In this document: positions 37,565 through 47,472 of the stretch, one piece after another
Numbering within the stretch: the stretch's first letter is position 1
Layout of the letters: the number at the start of each line of letters is the position of its first letter
Origin: Bacteroidota bacterium
Lineage (GTDB): Bacteria > Bacteroidota > Bacteroidia > AKYH767-A > 2013-40CM-41-45
Direction: 5' to 3'
Assembly: GCA_016711505.1 (NCBI GenBank)
Contig: JADJSV010000017.1
Location: 62,001-126,000, forward strand
DNA length: 64,000 nt
Notes under the pieces: generated by a model
Seen by the model: only the letters and a program-made list of their open reading frames with translations
What the model was told of the DNA's origin: nothing
Databases searched by the model: none
Made by a program: the position numbers and the translations under genes

Positions 37565-40470
37565 ATCAATTTGATTGTTTCTTCAGGAACATCATTTCTG
37601 AAATATTGTAATAGATACAATCCATCTGTATAATTTGACAAATTAATTTCTCCTCTTAAATCTACGTAAGAAATATCTTTAATCGTTCTGCCTGAACTAT
37701 CAAATACTTTTGCACCTGAGATCGAATCAAAACCTGATCTGTCAATCAATAAATATTTTCCGGCAGCAGAAGGATTTGGAAAAACAATAACTTCTGATTT
37801 CAGGTCCATTTCATTTACATCTACAACTGTTCCTCCAAATTTAATTGTGACCATTTGATACAGGAAATTATTTAAAAATTCTGTTGCGCTCTCTCCCGTA
37901 ACAATAAAATCACCGGCCTGATCACTCGTTAATGAATATAATCTGTCAGGATTGAAATTCGGCGTAGTATAAATATTTTCAAACTCCTGTACTCCTGCAG
38001 AAGTATAACCAACTAATACATAATCATAATTTGTCGTAGCACCATCTATTCGCCAGCCGGCTGTTACAACTCTTCCTGTTGATTCGACAATCAGCTCTAA
38101 AGGTTCTCTGTCACTTGCTGTCTGATCATAGCTGCTGCTCCAAAGGATACTTCCCGTAATTGTGTGGAAACTTGCTGTGAAATATCTTGCAACAAAACCG
38201 GACCAGCCACGACTAATAATTGTAATTGAATTTCCGGGACCATACCGAACCTTCACGCCATATTCAGTGCTTGACGCTGTAGGATTATAGATCGTTCGCC
38301 AAAGCAAATTTCCTGTTGCACCATCAATTACAGCTACAACTGTTGCTGCACCTGATGAACCGGTTACAGCTACCAGTCCAATTCCATTCACTGCAATATC
38401 TTTTCCTTCGTCAGCAACTCCGGCTGAATCAATTTCAACAGACCACAATCTGTTTCCGGAAATATCAAACCGTTTTGCAACTAATTTACCTGTGGTTCCC
38501 GGTCCGGTTTGAGAATATCCAACAACTGCAATGTCACCATTCGGAAAAGATGAAACACTATTTACTTTTGTAATTGCAGATGGAGTTGAATCAATTAGTG
38601 CAGTCCATTGATGATTCAACTGATCGTCAAAGTATGCCAGATACCCGCCGGATATTGATGCGGTGCCACATAGAACGACACTACCATCAGTTCTTACAAG
38701 CATAGAATTTGCAAACTGAACTCCTGTACTAACATTGTTATACCAGATAGTATCAAGAAAATTTCCTGCAACTGACATTTTAACCAACGTTGGCTGATAG
38801 CCTGTTCTTGTTGCATTCGTGTCTGAAGATATGCTTAGGATAAGATTTCCATTCTGATCAAGATCCATTCCTGTCAGTGTATCATTTCTCCAACCCGGTG
38901 TAGTATAGTACTTCTCCCACAATAAATTTCCGGCAGGATCATATTTTACAATCGCTACATCAAGTCCATTAGAATAAAGTCTGTCAATTGTTCCGGCGCA
39001 GTAAACATTGTTTGTGGCATCAGTACGAACAAACTGTCCTCTCATAATTGTATTTCCAATTCCACTGAACTCCCATTCATTTACAATCGTTCCGGAAGTA
39101 TCCAGAACAGAAGTGAAAAAATTCTCGTCAACATAGGCAGTGTCTGCTTTAAAACCTCCTGCATAAACATTCCCGTCGTGCACGTCAATTGAAAATCCAA
39201 TTGAAACATCTGTATTACTTGTTAAACGATAAGTCCATAATGAATCACCTGCAGCTGAGTATTTAACTACATTTAAATTATCAAGTCCGCCATTTCCGAA
39301 ATGATTTGGTCCGGGATAAATTCCTTTTCCAACAGTATAGATTCCGCCGACTTCATCAGTTGCTATATCAAAGGGAATGGTATTGAAATTATTCACCGGC
39401 GAACTCCAGGACTTTCTCCATGCCATTGAGCCATTTGCATCAATCCTATAAACCAGTTGATGAAGAAAATCTGTTCCTGCAATGTATACGTTACCTGACG
39501 GATCAAGTGCCATTGAATAAAACTGCTCATCGAAAGTTGTTGTAGAATCTGAATAGATCGTTGCCCACTGTTGAACACCGGTTGGTGAATATGAAAGTGC
39601 AAGAACATCAGTTGACGTAATAGTTCCATTTGCAGATTGTCCACCAACAATAATATTTCCATTTGAAGCTATCCTTATTACTTCACCTTTGTCACCGCCT
39701 AAAAAGGATGGATTAGTATAAGTCTGCATCCATTCTTCTAATCCTGAAGTAGTATATTTTTTCACAAAAACATTCAATCCCCCTGCTGTTGAAGTATCAT
39801 AAATAAAACCACAAATAATTGCTTGTTGATTTGCGTCAATAACAATATCACGATCTTCTTCATATCTGTTTCCTGTTGTATTCATCAGATCAACCCATTC
39901 GATCTGACCTAAAGGATTGTATTTAATAGTTATTCCATCTCTTGAATTATTGAAAGCATTATACCATCCGGTAATGTAAACGTTGCCGGAACTATCTACT
40001 GCAATTCCATTTGGCTGACTTTCACGGTTTCCCGGCAAATTATACAGACTCTCCCATTGCATAATGCCATTGGAATTTAATTTTATTGTTACACATTGAT
40101 CAAGGTAACTTGTGCCGGTTGCACTTCCAGTCAGATAAACATTTCCGGAAGCATCGACTTCCATGTCTGTTACAAAATCTTCTTCACTTAGTGTCCCATC
40201 AAAATAATATTCCCAAAGCGTATCGCCTTGAGCATTATATTTCAGTGCAAAAATATCCTGTGAATGATTTGAATTTTGCGCATAACCGGAGACCACAACA
40301 TTCCCTTGAGAATCTGCTTTTATCTTAGCAATGCGATCCGGATTTTTTCCTTGCCCGTGAAATGTTGCAAGCCATTCTTGTGGTAATGATTGCGAATTGG
40401 AATCAACGGTTAGAAAAATGAATATTAAAATTAATATTGCATGCGGATATTTCCGGTAATTTGTCTTCAT
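37555..40470 (-). CDS. Large SBBP-repeat protein with T9SS sorting domain
   Basis: 971 aa. Signal peptide (about 1-27, ending SNSQ). About 14 SBBP-type repeats of about 60 residues (KYNAQGDTLW, D.SGNVY(L/I)TG, YSPTGVQQW, YDPAGNLLWEKYY) fill residues 30-890, enough for two seven-bladed propellers in tandem. Sorting domain at the C-terminus (about 900-971: VIVFPNPSAAGKY ... NYTDGLYLLQYF ... IKLIKK). Predicted surface-attached via T9SS; function unknown. A TACCTTCG box lies 22 bases upstream of the ATG. Confidence 0.88.
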   Translation of the reverse strand: MKTNYRKYPHAILILIFIFLTVDSNSQSLPQEWLATFHGQGKNPDRIAKIKADSQGNVVVSGYAQNSNHSQDIFALKYNAQGDTLWEYYFDGTLSEEDFVTDMEVDASGNVYLTGSATGTSYLDQCVTIKLNSNGIMQWESLYNLPGNRESQPNGIAVDSSGNVYITGWYNAFNNSRDGITIKYNPLGQIEWVDLMNTTGNRYEEDRDIVIDANQQAIICGFIYDTSTAGGLNVFVKKYTTSGLEEWMQTYTNPSFLGGDKGEVIRIASNGNIIVGGQSANGTITSTDVLALSYSPTGVQQWATIYSDSTTTFDEQFYSMALDPSGNVYIAGTDFLHQLVYRIDANGSMAWRKSWSSPVNNFNTIPFDIATDEVGGIYTVGKGIYPGPNHFGNGGLDNLNVVKYSAAGDSLWTYRLTSNTDVSIGFSIDVHDGNVYAGGFKADTAYVDENFFTSVLDTSGTIVNEWEFSGIGNTIMRGQFVRTDATNNVYCAGTIDRLYSNGLDVAIVKYDPAGNLLWEKYYTTPGWRNDTLTGMDLDQNGNLILSISSDTNATRTGYQPTLVKMSVAGNFLDTIWYNNVSTGVQFANSMLVRTDGSVVLCGTASISGGYLAYFDDQLNHQWTALIDSTPSAITKVNSVSSFPNGDIAVVGYSQTGPGTTGKLVAKRFDISGNRLWSVEIDSAGVADEGKDIAVNGIGLVAVTGSSGAATVVAVIDGATGNLLWRTIYNPTASSTEYGVKVRYGPGNSITIISRGWSGFVARYFTASFHTITGSILWSSSYDQTASDREPLELIVESTGRVVTAGWRIDGATTNYDYVLVGYTSAGVQEFENIYTTPNFNPDRLYSLTSDQAGDFIVTGESATEFLNNFLYQMVTIKFGGTVVDVNEMDLKSEVIVFPNPSAAGKYLLIDRSGFDSISGAKVFDSSGRTIKDISYVDLRGEINLSNYTDGLYLLQYFRNDVPEETIKLIKK

Positions 40471-40491
40471 AAAATCAGGGTTAGAATAGTA

Positions 40492-40499
40492 CGAAGGTA
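40492..40499 (-). promoter_or_regulatory. Candidate -7 box (TACCTTCG) of the SBBP gene
   Basis: One mismatch to TAnnTTTG. Its distance to the ATG (about 22 bases) is the same as for the identical box at 47699-47706, before another T9SS gene. No -33 element seen. Confidence 0.35.
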
Positions 40500-40523
40500 A
40501 TTAATAATGAATAATTATTAATT

Positions 40524-40690
40524 AAAAAAAGGATGCAGCGTTAAACCACATCCTTTCAGGAAAACTTACACGAACAACAAAGAAAATAACCAATTAACAT
40601 TTTAATTGAATGAAGGGGGACGACTCAATTAAAACGGACCAAAGCAAGCCATCGAAAAATCCGCTCTCACGCAAACGACGGCAAAAAATA
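40524..40690 (-). ncRNA. Candidate structured RNA with intrinsic terminator
   Basis: In a 363-base gene-free spacer. Read on the minus strand: stem 1 pairs GCCGTCG (40676-40682) with CGATGGC (40648-40654) over a 21-nt GC-containing loop; stem 2 pairs TTTTAATTGA (40625-40634) with TCAATTAAAA (40600-40609) around a loop containing CCCCC; stem 3 pairs AAAGGATG (40549-40556) with CATCCTTT (40528-40535) and runs into seven T. Stem 3 plus the T-run is a proper intrinsic terminator only on the minus strand. The 5' end is a guess. It could also be a processed 3' UTR of the barrel gene at 40834. No frame inside codes for more than about 26 residues. Confidence 0.5.
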
Positions 40691-40833
40691 CAATTAGGGT
40701 AGAGAAATCATTTTACTATTATTTTTATTAATGTAAACCTGTTATGACTTAATCTTTGATGGTTTACATAAATAATACGAAGTGATTTTAAAAGGTTGCC
40801 TGGGATTTTTTAAATAAAATTCTTCGTTTTTTT

Positions 40834-42484
40834 TTAAAATTTAAACCTTAGCCCTGCTTTCAATGAAAAAACATTGATCTTTTCGTCAGGCAGCTGCTTG
40901 AAAACGCCGGTGAGCCCATAATTAAAGGATGGTTGCACCATTAACTGAAATTTGCGACTGAGTGAATAAAGAAAACTAACCTGACCAACATAATTAGTGT
41001 AACTTTTCTCAGTTGAAATTGAATTGAAATTGTTGATCACATAATTCGAATTATCAATTGACAGAACTGAAGTTGCACTTGAAATCAGGGAAAATGAAAT
41101 TCCGCTTTCCACATGGATGGCAAATTTATTCATCTGAAAATTATAGCCTATAAGAATAGGTATATCAATAATGGAATAATCCGTTTTAAAGGTTGCTGCC
41201 AGGGAAACCGGTATCAAAATACTTGAAGTATCCTGGTAAAAAGTTGTGTAAACAGTAGGAACTTGCGAACTATGTTTTGAAATATTCACTCCTGCACCCA
41301 GAGTAAAGTTGTTTATGAAATAATTCAATTTCAATCCTGCAATTAATTCCGAATTCTTTGTGCCGGAAGTTCCGCCTGATGATCCCGAAGTTGCAAGACC
41401 TTGCTTCATGGTGAACTGAAGTCCGGCAAAAATTTCCACCGCAAATCGTGATGAAAAAGTACTGTCTGTTTTTAAAGAATCATTAGCAGGTACAGCTGAA
41501 ATTTTACTTTCTGTATTAAGACTATCAGAAAACAAAGAATCCGATTTTACTTTTTCAGTGTTCGCTACATTTTCATTTGTCTGAGCAAGTGGCGCCACTG
41601 TCTCATTCGGCTGACTGGCATCAATTGTTGAATCTCTTTTGGCATCACTCAAATCTTTTCCCACGGAAGAATTCACTTCAGAAACAGGAAGAATATTTTG
41701 TGACTCTTCTTTGCCTTTTTCAACATTATCATCTGAAACTGATTCTGAAACCTGGCTGCGGTTCTTGTCACTGATCTTACTTTCTCCGGAAATATTATTT
41801 CTGGATGCTATCAGGCTTTCATCACTTGCTTTTGTTTCATTGTTGGTTTCCAAAACAGAAGTTTGATGACTATTCTTTCCGGAAAGTTTTTTTGTCAGAC
41901 TTTTCTTTTGACTTTACAAGATTTTTTGCACCGGAATTATTCGATTTTTGTAATGCAGATTTCATTTCATCAGGCTTGCTATCTGCTAAATCAGATGACG
42001 ACTTTTTTACATCATTTTTAATAGACAACACTTCCGTTGCTTTTGGTTTCAATTCACTTTTTTCTTCACCGGTTTCAGATTCAGGAATTGAAGAACTTTT
42101 TATTTCTTTATCATCATCTATTTTTGACAAATTTGTTTCGTTCTCCTTACTCAATTCTACTTCGGAATTATCCGTAATCTTTGATTCTGTATTTTTTGAA
42201 CTACCGGCCAACATTGAAACCTCATTTGATTCAATCTTTGAAGGTCCCGACTCAACAATTGAAGTCTTGTTGACATAATTATACCCGCCTGCAAGAATAG
42301 CAAGTATTGCAATAACAGAAAGGGAAAAGAAAAGCCATTTCCTGTTATTACCTGATCCTTTTTTAATTAAGCCTTCTTTGACAAGTCTGCTTTCAATAGC
42401 TGCCTTCAATTCAGAAGGAACCTGCTGAGTGCCCTTTGCCAGCTTATCTTTAATCAGCTTATCAAATTCATTATTGGCATCCAT
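40834..42484 (-). pseudogene. Dual-membrane-spanning anti-sigma factor (Dma-like) with outer-membrane beta-barrel, frameshifted
   Basis: Reconstructed length about 549 aa. Cytoplasmic helical N-terminus (about 1-48, NEFDKLIKDKLAKGTQQVPSELKAAIESRL); one transmembrane span (about 50-67, KWLFFSLSVIAILAILAGG); a Ser/Lys/Glu/Asp-rich periplasmic linker of about 270 residues; then a C-terminal beta-barrel (about 346-549, RFAVEIFAGLQF ... SLKAGLRFKF) ending in Phe, as outer-membrane proteins do. The upstream frame (start 42484) stops at 41870, and the downstream frame is open from before 41853. Deleting one base of the seven-T run at 41887-41893 fuses them through SDKKLSGKNSHQ. The TTG at 41853 is not a convincing start. 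Five bases downstream of an ECF sigma gene. Known relatives: dual membrane-spanning anti-sigma factors of Bacteroides. Confidence 0.8.
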
Positions 42485-42489
42485 TGTAT

Positions 42490-43047
42490 TTATTTTACTC
42501 TTATTAATGTTTTCATCATTAAATTTTTCTGAAGCAGATTTCTTGCTTTAAATAATTGTGTTTTTGAAGTACTTTCAGAAATATTCAATTCACTTGCAAT
42601 TTCTTTATGACCCTTTTCATCAATTACATACATATTAAATACAGTTCTGTAACCGAGAGGAAGCTCACTAATGGCCTGAATTAATTCTTCATATGATAAA
42701 TTATTTATCACGCCCATTGGTTCGCCATCTGAGTCTGCTATTTCATCAGCAACTTCTTCAATTGGTAACGAGGAAATATTATTTTTTTGTTTACGATAAT
42801 GATCAATACACAGATTAATAAAAATTCGCTTCATCCAACCTTCGAATGATCCGCGTGTTGATTCATATGTATTTAACTTCTGAAAAATCCTGACAAATCC
42901 TTCCTGCAAAAGATCTTTCGCTTCATCGCTGTCTCCGGAATATCGCATACAGATATAATACAAGCCGGATGAGTATTTCTCATACAGCTCGGTAAAATGA
43001 CTCCCTTTACCTTGCAGGCAGCCTTTTATCAGTTCATCTGTCGACAT
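42490..43047 (-). CDS. ECF sigma factor (RNA polymerase sigma-70 family)
   Basis: 185 aa. Region 2 (about 10-85: FTELYEKYSSGLYYICMRYSGD, EAKDLLQEGFVRIFQKL, FEGWMKRIFINLCIDHYRK) and region 4 (about 120-175: AISELPLGYRTVFNMYVIDEKGHKEIASELNISESTSKTQLFKARNLLQK) are both complete. The sequence is a typical Bacteroidota ECF sigma factor. The gene for its likely anti-sigma factor, a transenvelope protein, starts 5 bases after its stop, so activity is probably set by outer-membrane status (inference). Confidence 0.94.
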   Translation of the reverse strand: MSTDELIKGCLQGKGSHFTELYEKYSSGLYYICMRYSGDSDEAKDLLQEGFVRIFQKLNTYESTRGSFEGWMKRIFINLCIDHYRKQKNNISSLPIEEVADEIADSDGEPMGVINNLSYEELIQAISELPLGYRTVFNMYVIDEKGHKEIASELNISESTSKTQLFKARNLLQKNLMMKTLIRVK

Positions 43048-43454
43048 AGAACATAAAAAGTACGGATAAATCTCAAATGGTTGTCCGGTTTTTATAAAAT
43101 CATAGCCAATCTACTCAATTTTTAATAAATAACCGCTTAATTAACGATTGGAACAAAGAAAATCAATACCGAACACAATTAAAAACATCTTTCTAAATGG
43201 AAGAAAAAGGGCAAGCTGACAGGACATTCAATTACAATCGGCTCAGGATTGGCATATTTAAAGACAGGCTTTTATTTAATATCTTGTCCCATCAAATTTT
43301 ATTTCTAATTTTATAATTCATATATACAGATTTACCAGACAATTTTTTATTATGAATGAAGTTAATTTTTATGAAAATTGATTTAAAGAAAGTATAATAT
43401 TTTAGTCTTATTCTAAAACATCTAATCATAAAAGGAGTAAATTTTAAGAATCAA
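43048..43454. other. Gene-free divergent spacer
   Basis: About 400 AT-rich bases between the ECF sigma gene (minus) and a T9SS gene (plus). It should contain promoters for both. I see no ORF longer than about 28 codons, no repeat and no hairpin with a T-run. AAAGGAG lies about 17-23 bases before the ATG at 43455, too far for a normal Shine-Dalgarno site. Confidence 0.5.
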
Positions 43455-45293
43455 ATGAAAATCTATATCTCTATATTATTTTTTTATTTCTTAATCGGCC
43501 ATGCATTCGCAGAAAATGACAGCTTAAGATTTTCTTTTTGCATAAATTCTAACGATTTGAATAACGACAAGATGCCAAGCTATACAAAAAGTATTCAGGT
43601 TTTGGATAGTCTAGGAAGGGTGATTCAATCTGAAGAGTTCATGCGTGAAGGTGCTACTATAAATGGAACTTCAACTAATATTCCCGATTCAATTTTTCGG
43701 ATTACTTCAAGAGATATTTATCAATACGATGCGTTTTCGAACCTGATAAGCAATATACATACCTATTTCAATTTGACAGATTCTGTTATATCACGATTTT
43801 TATATCGCTATGATGCAACCGGAAAAAAAATTGCTTCCGAAGATTATCGTTTGTACCCAAACCCAATTGCATTAATGGGTTTTGACACTTCAGGTTATTC
43901 AGGCGATAGTATAAATTATTATCTGAGAATGCAGTGGAACGGATTATTGTTTGATACTGCAAATTATTACACTATCAATTACGATTCCCTGAACAGAAGG
44001 ACAGAAGAACTAAAACATTTGTATAATGGAAGTTTTCTTGGGATCACAAAAAAATTCTGGAGTTATTTGCCAACCGGAGAAATAGACCAGATAATTTCAA
44101 AAAACCAATATGGAGACTCAACAAGAGAAAGATATTTTTATAATTCTTTCAATGATATACTATATACGGTGAGTGAAATTTACAATTCAGATTCTTCAGG
44201 CTGGGTTTCGCCATACAGATTGGATTATCTGTACGATATAAATAATTTTCCATATAGAATTATTTATATTCCTTGTCTGACACCGGCATGTCTTGATACA
44301 ATCGTTAAAAAAGAATGGAACTATGATAGTCTTGGACGATTGACACGAATACTTTTAAGTAATTACGAAGGTCAAGCTTACAATATGAATACATATTCAT
44401 ACGATGCTAATGGCGACATGTTTTACACCGAATTATTTTATGACGATGGCGGGCCATGTGGTGCAGGCAGTTATACATATTATTTTTATAATTCCGAACA
44501 TAGTGTTATACATACTCAACATTCATGGTACTCTTGTTGGTCTAACGCTTCTGATTGTTACTTTTATGATCTCGGAGCAGACTCTATGATGGTTGATATC
44601 TGTTATCCTCTGATTTCATGTTCAAACGATACAATTTATCCTGTAGTGATTAGTGCCGGTGGAATAAGCCCACATACTTACCACTGGTCACCAGGAATTC
44701 ATTTCTCTGATTCTATTGGAACACAACCATATGTTCTAAGCGATACATCCAGGATTTATGCATTAACCGTTACCGATTCGTCCGGAAGAATTGTTTCTGA
44801 CACAATGAATATTGCTATCTCTATACCTTTTCCAAATCTTGGAACAGACACTGTTTTGTGCACTAATTCAATGATCGAACTTCAACCCGGTAACTTTTAC
44901 AGCTATGAATGGAGCGACGGAAGTTCTGTTTCATCTTTGCAGCTGACTTCTTCTACAGAAGATTCAATTTATATTTCAGTTATCGTAATCGATTCGTCTA
45001 GTTGTTATGGAACAGACTCTGTTCTTGTTTTCTTCAATGATTGTACAGGAATCGATGAGATCCAAAATACTTCGTTCATTTATCCAAATCCTTTCCAGGA
45101 TAATTTTGTAATTGATTTCAAAGGAATACCATCTCTCTGCTATATTTATTCGCACGACGGAAAACTGATCAAAGCGATAAATTTACATTCAGGAGAAAAT
45201 TTTATTGAAACGAAAAATTTGGCTTCGGGTATTTATGTTATTGTTATCAATGAAGCGAACAATTCAAAAATGAAATTAATTGTAAAAGAATAA
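43455..45293 (+). CDS. T9SS cargo protein with YD/RHS-like repeats
   Basis: 612 aa. Signal peptide (about 1-19, ending HAFA). The first two thirds contain YD-type strands (IYQYDAFSNLISNI, FLYRYDATGKKIASE, NYDSLNRRTEEL, EWNYDSLGRLTRIL, YSYDANGDMFYT) that resemble RHS/YD repeats, here loosely spaced and not a full RHS shell. An Ig-like segment (about 460-530, LGTDTVLCTNSMIELQPG) and a type A sorting domain (about 535-612, FIYPNPFQDNFVIDF ... LASGIYVIVIN) follow. No toxin domain is present. Surface protein of unknown function. Confidence 0.83.
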   Translation: MKIYISILFFYFLIGHAFAENDSLRFSFCINSNDLNNDKMPSYTKSIQVLDSLGRVIQSEEFMREGATINGTSTNIPDSIFRITSRDIYQYDAFSNLISNIHTYFNLTDSVISRFLYRYDATGKKIASEDYRLYPNPIALMGFDTSGYSGDSINYYLRMQWNGLLFDTANYYTINYDSLNRRTEELKHLYNGSFLGITKKFWSYLPTGEIDQIISKNQYGDSTRERYFYNSFNDILYTVSEIYNSDSSGWVSPYRLDYLYDINNFPYRIIYIPCLTPACLDTIVKKEWNYDSLGRLTRILLSNYEGQAYNMNTYSYDANGDMFYTELFYDDGGPCGAGSYTYYFYNSEHSVIHTQHSWYSCWSNASDCYFYDLGADSMMVDICYPLISCSNDTIYPVVISAGGISPHTYHWSPGIHFSDSIGTQPYVLSDTSRIYALTVTDSSGRIVSDTMNIAISIPFPNLGTDTVLCTNSMIELQPGNFYSYEWSDGSSVSSLQLTSSTEDSIYISVIVIDSSSCYGTDSVLVFFNDCTGIDEIQNTSFIYPNPFQDNFVIDFKGIPSLCYIYSHDGKLIKAINLHSGENFIETKNLASGIYVIVINEANNSKMKLIVKE

Positions 45294-45341
45294 CCCCCTT
45301 TTCACGATCTTGATGGTTGTCTGAGTTCACTAGGACTCTTT

Positions 45342-45385
45342 CCTGGTGACAAAGTTTTTGTGACCAGGACAGTGTTCTGGTCACC
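45342..45385. other. Nested inverted repeats in intergenic spacer
   Basis: CCTGGTGACAAA (45342-45353) pairs with TTTGTGACCAGG (45357-45368) with one mismatch; the same GACCAG then pairs with CTGGTC about 10 bases later, and GGTGAC with GTCACC. The alternative foldings look like an attenuator or regulatory hairpin between two + strand T9SS genes. No T-run follows, so it is not a standard terminator. Confidence 0.4.
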
Positions 45386-45510
45386 TCCCAACTCAACTTT
45401 ACACACAGTTTCAATCCACTCACCAAAAATCTACGATTTCAGCGTAATTATCTCATTTACACTGGTTTTTTATCCTTAGCTTTAGTTAAGCTCTCAGTAA
45501 ATCTGTTCTT

Positions 45511-47472
45511 ATGAAATCCGGAAATAGAAGAATAATTCCATTGCTAGTTGTAGCATTTTTCATCTATTGCAACTTTTGTAATTCACAGAATACTTTTTTA
45601 AAGTCTTATAATACCGGAGACATGGGTTACTGTGTCAGGGAAGCAAATGGAGTTTCATATGTTGCAACAGGATGTACTGATTTTTATTACAACTTCCATT
45701 GGTTCAATATGTCGCCAATTGTCAATACAAACATACAGTTGCTAAAAACGATGACTGACGGAACTTTGCTTTGGGAGAAAATATATTCTTATCCTGGAAA
45801 CAGAAGTCTGGCAACATGGATGGAACATACCTCAGACAATGGATACATTGTTACAGGTCGGACGAATCAGGATCTTATCTGGCCACCTGACAGCAACGAT
45901 ATTATTTTACTTAAGACTGATGACGATGGCAATATTCAATGGTCTAAAATTTATGATACCGGAAAAGATGATCTTGGCTATTGTGTTCAGCAAACTTCAG
46001 ATGGCGGCTATATCATCTCCGGATTTCACGATTCTATTCCCTTAAGTCTTGAAGGAACAACGTATGCTATTCTTATAAAGACCGATGTTTCAGGAAATGT
46101 AATTTGGGAGAAGAAATACGAATTCGCCGTCCGCGATCTTGATACGGGCGAATCATTTCCATGGGTAGTCAGACAAACTAACGATGACGGTTATATACTA
46201 ACAGGAACAACAGCAGGATCACACGCTGCTGATCTTTATGTTATCCGTACTGATCCAACTGGAAATGTTGTTTGGGCAAAATCATATGAGCACGATTTTA
46301 CAAATTTCAGATTTTCTCTCGGTCTCGATATTATTGAAAACAGCGCCGGTGATTTCATTGTTGCAGGTGCGTTAGATAAAGATCAATCACTGAATGAATA
46401 TAATTATCCATACATACTTAAACTAAATAATGCGGGAACAATATTAAACGCTAAATTCTTCGACTCAGCGCCGCCGGAAATGTTTCAATCCGGATTTTCT
46501 TCAGTAGAAGAAACACCTGACAATGGATATTTATTTACAGGCATGGGCGGATACAGTAATTTTGGTATGCTGGCACAAATTCTAAAGACAGATTCTGATT
46601 TTAATATGGAATGGTCGAGAACATACTCGAATGATGGAATCGCCACTGTAGGAACACGGTCAGGAAGAATGACAACTGATGGTTGTTATATTTTCACCGG
46701 TAAAAGACTGAACGATGGAACTATTTTAATGAAAACCGATAATATCGGATTGATCCCCTGTAAAAATCCGGGAACTCTCTTCGAAATTGTTCCGTCCATT
46801 CTTGAAGTCGATCGCTTTCCTTTAACATATTCCGGAATAAATTCAATAGATGTTGTCTTAAACACTCAGGTATTTCTCAGCGACACTTCAACTCTTTGTC
46901 CCGACACCCCTGTCATATTACCAATCGAATTGCTTACGTTCAATGCACACAGGAGCAATGACAAAACAATTCTACTTCAATGGGAAACTGCTTCAGAGAT
47001 CAATAACGATTATTTCGAAATTGAAAAAAGTTCTGATGGAATAGCATTTACTTCAATTGGCATTGTTAAAGGTGCCGGAAATTCATCTACGCTCTCCAGT
47101 TACAGTTTCGAAGACTTGCATGATGAATCAAACCGTTTAATTTATTATAGACTTGCTCAGTTCGACTATGACAGATCAAAAACCTTCTCAGAAATAATTG
47201 CAGTATCAAATCATAACACAGATATTACTGAGATCACTTCAGATTATAACAGAGATAATGAATCAATAGAATTGAGTTTCTCGTCGTCAGTAAATGAAAA
47301 AATAACTATAAGTATGATTGATTTACTGGGAAAAGTCTGCTATCAATCGAACCTAACAACAGCATCAGGTTATATAAATTACACACTTGATGTCGGACCA
47401 CTTGAAAAAGGCATTTACATAATATCAATTTCAAGTAATGCATCCAGAACAAATAAATTGATACTGAATTAA
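45511..47472 (+). CDS. T9SS cargo protein with propeller repeats and FN3-like pre-sorting domain
   Basis: 653 aa. Signal peptide (about 1-25). Five or more repeats containing (T/P)(S/D)(D/N)(G/N)GYI(V/I/L)TG and KTD..GN(I/V).W form a probable propeller (about 30-410). A beta-sandwich domain follows (about 470-570, LPIELLTFNAHRSNDKTILL, WETASEINNDYFEIEKSSDG, YRLAQFDYD), a common spacer just before T9SS sorting domains. The C-terminus (about 575-653) ends LEKGIYIISISS...NKLILN, a sorting-domain pattern without the usual YPNP. Surface location inferred; function unknown. Confidence 0.85.
   Translation: MKSGNRRIIPLLVVAFFIYCNFCNSQNTFLKSYNTGDMGYCVREANGVSYVATGCTDFYYNFHWFNMSPIVNTNIQLLKTMTDGTLLWEKIYSYPGNRSLATWMEHTSDNGYIVTGRTNQDLIWPPDSNDIILLKTDDDGNIQWSKIYDTGKDDLGYCVQQTSDGGYIISGFHDSIPLSLEGTTYAILIKTDVSGNVIWEKKYEFAVRDLDTGESFPWVVRQTNDDGYILTGTTAGSHAADLYVIRTDPTGNVVWAKSYEHDFTNFRFSLGLDIIENSAGDFIVAGALDKDQSLNEYNYPYILKLNNAGTILNAKFFDSAPPEMFQSGFSSVEETPDNGYLFTGMGGYSNFGMLAQILKTDSDFNMEWSRTYSNDGIATVGTRSGRMTTDGCYIFTGKRLNDGTILMKTDNIGLIPCKNPGTLFEIVPSILEVDRFPLTYSGINSIDVVLNTQVFLSDTSTLCPDTPVILPIELLTFNAHRSNDKTILLQWETASEINNDYFEIEKSSDGIAFTSIGIVKGAGNSSTLSSYSFEDLHDESNRLIYYRLAQFDYDRSKTFSEIIAVSNHNTDITEITSDYNRDNESIELSFSSSVNEKITISMIDLLGKVCYQSNLTTASGYINYTLDVGPLEKGIYIISISSNASRTNKLILN

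Noticed and set aside
41577..42278. Long open frames on the + strand (up to 157 codons) opposite the anti-sigma gene
   Set aside because: They mirror the Ser/Lys/Glu-rich linker coded on the minus strand; Phe/Ser-rich composition is typical of an antisense shadow.
43455..45293. RHS polymorphic toxin
   Set aside because: YD-like repeats are sparse and the protein ends in a T9SS sorting domain; no RHS core motif, toxin tip or immunity gene.
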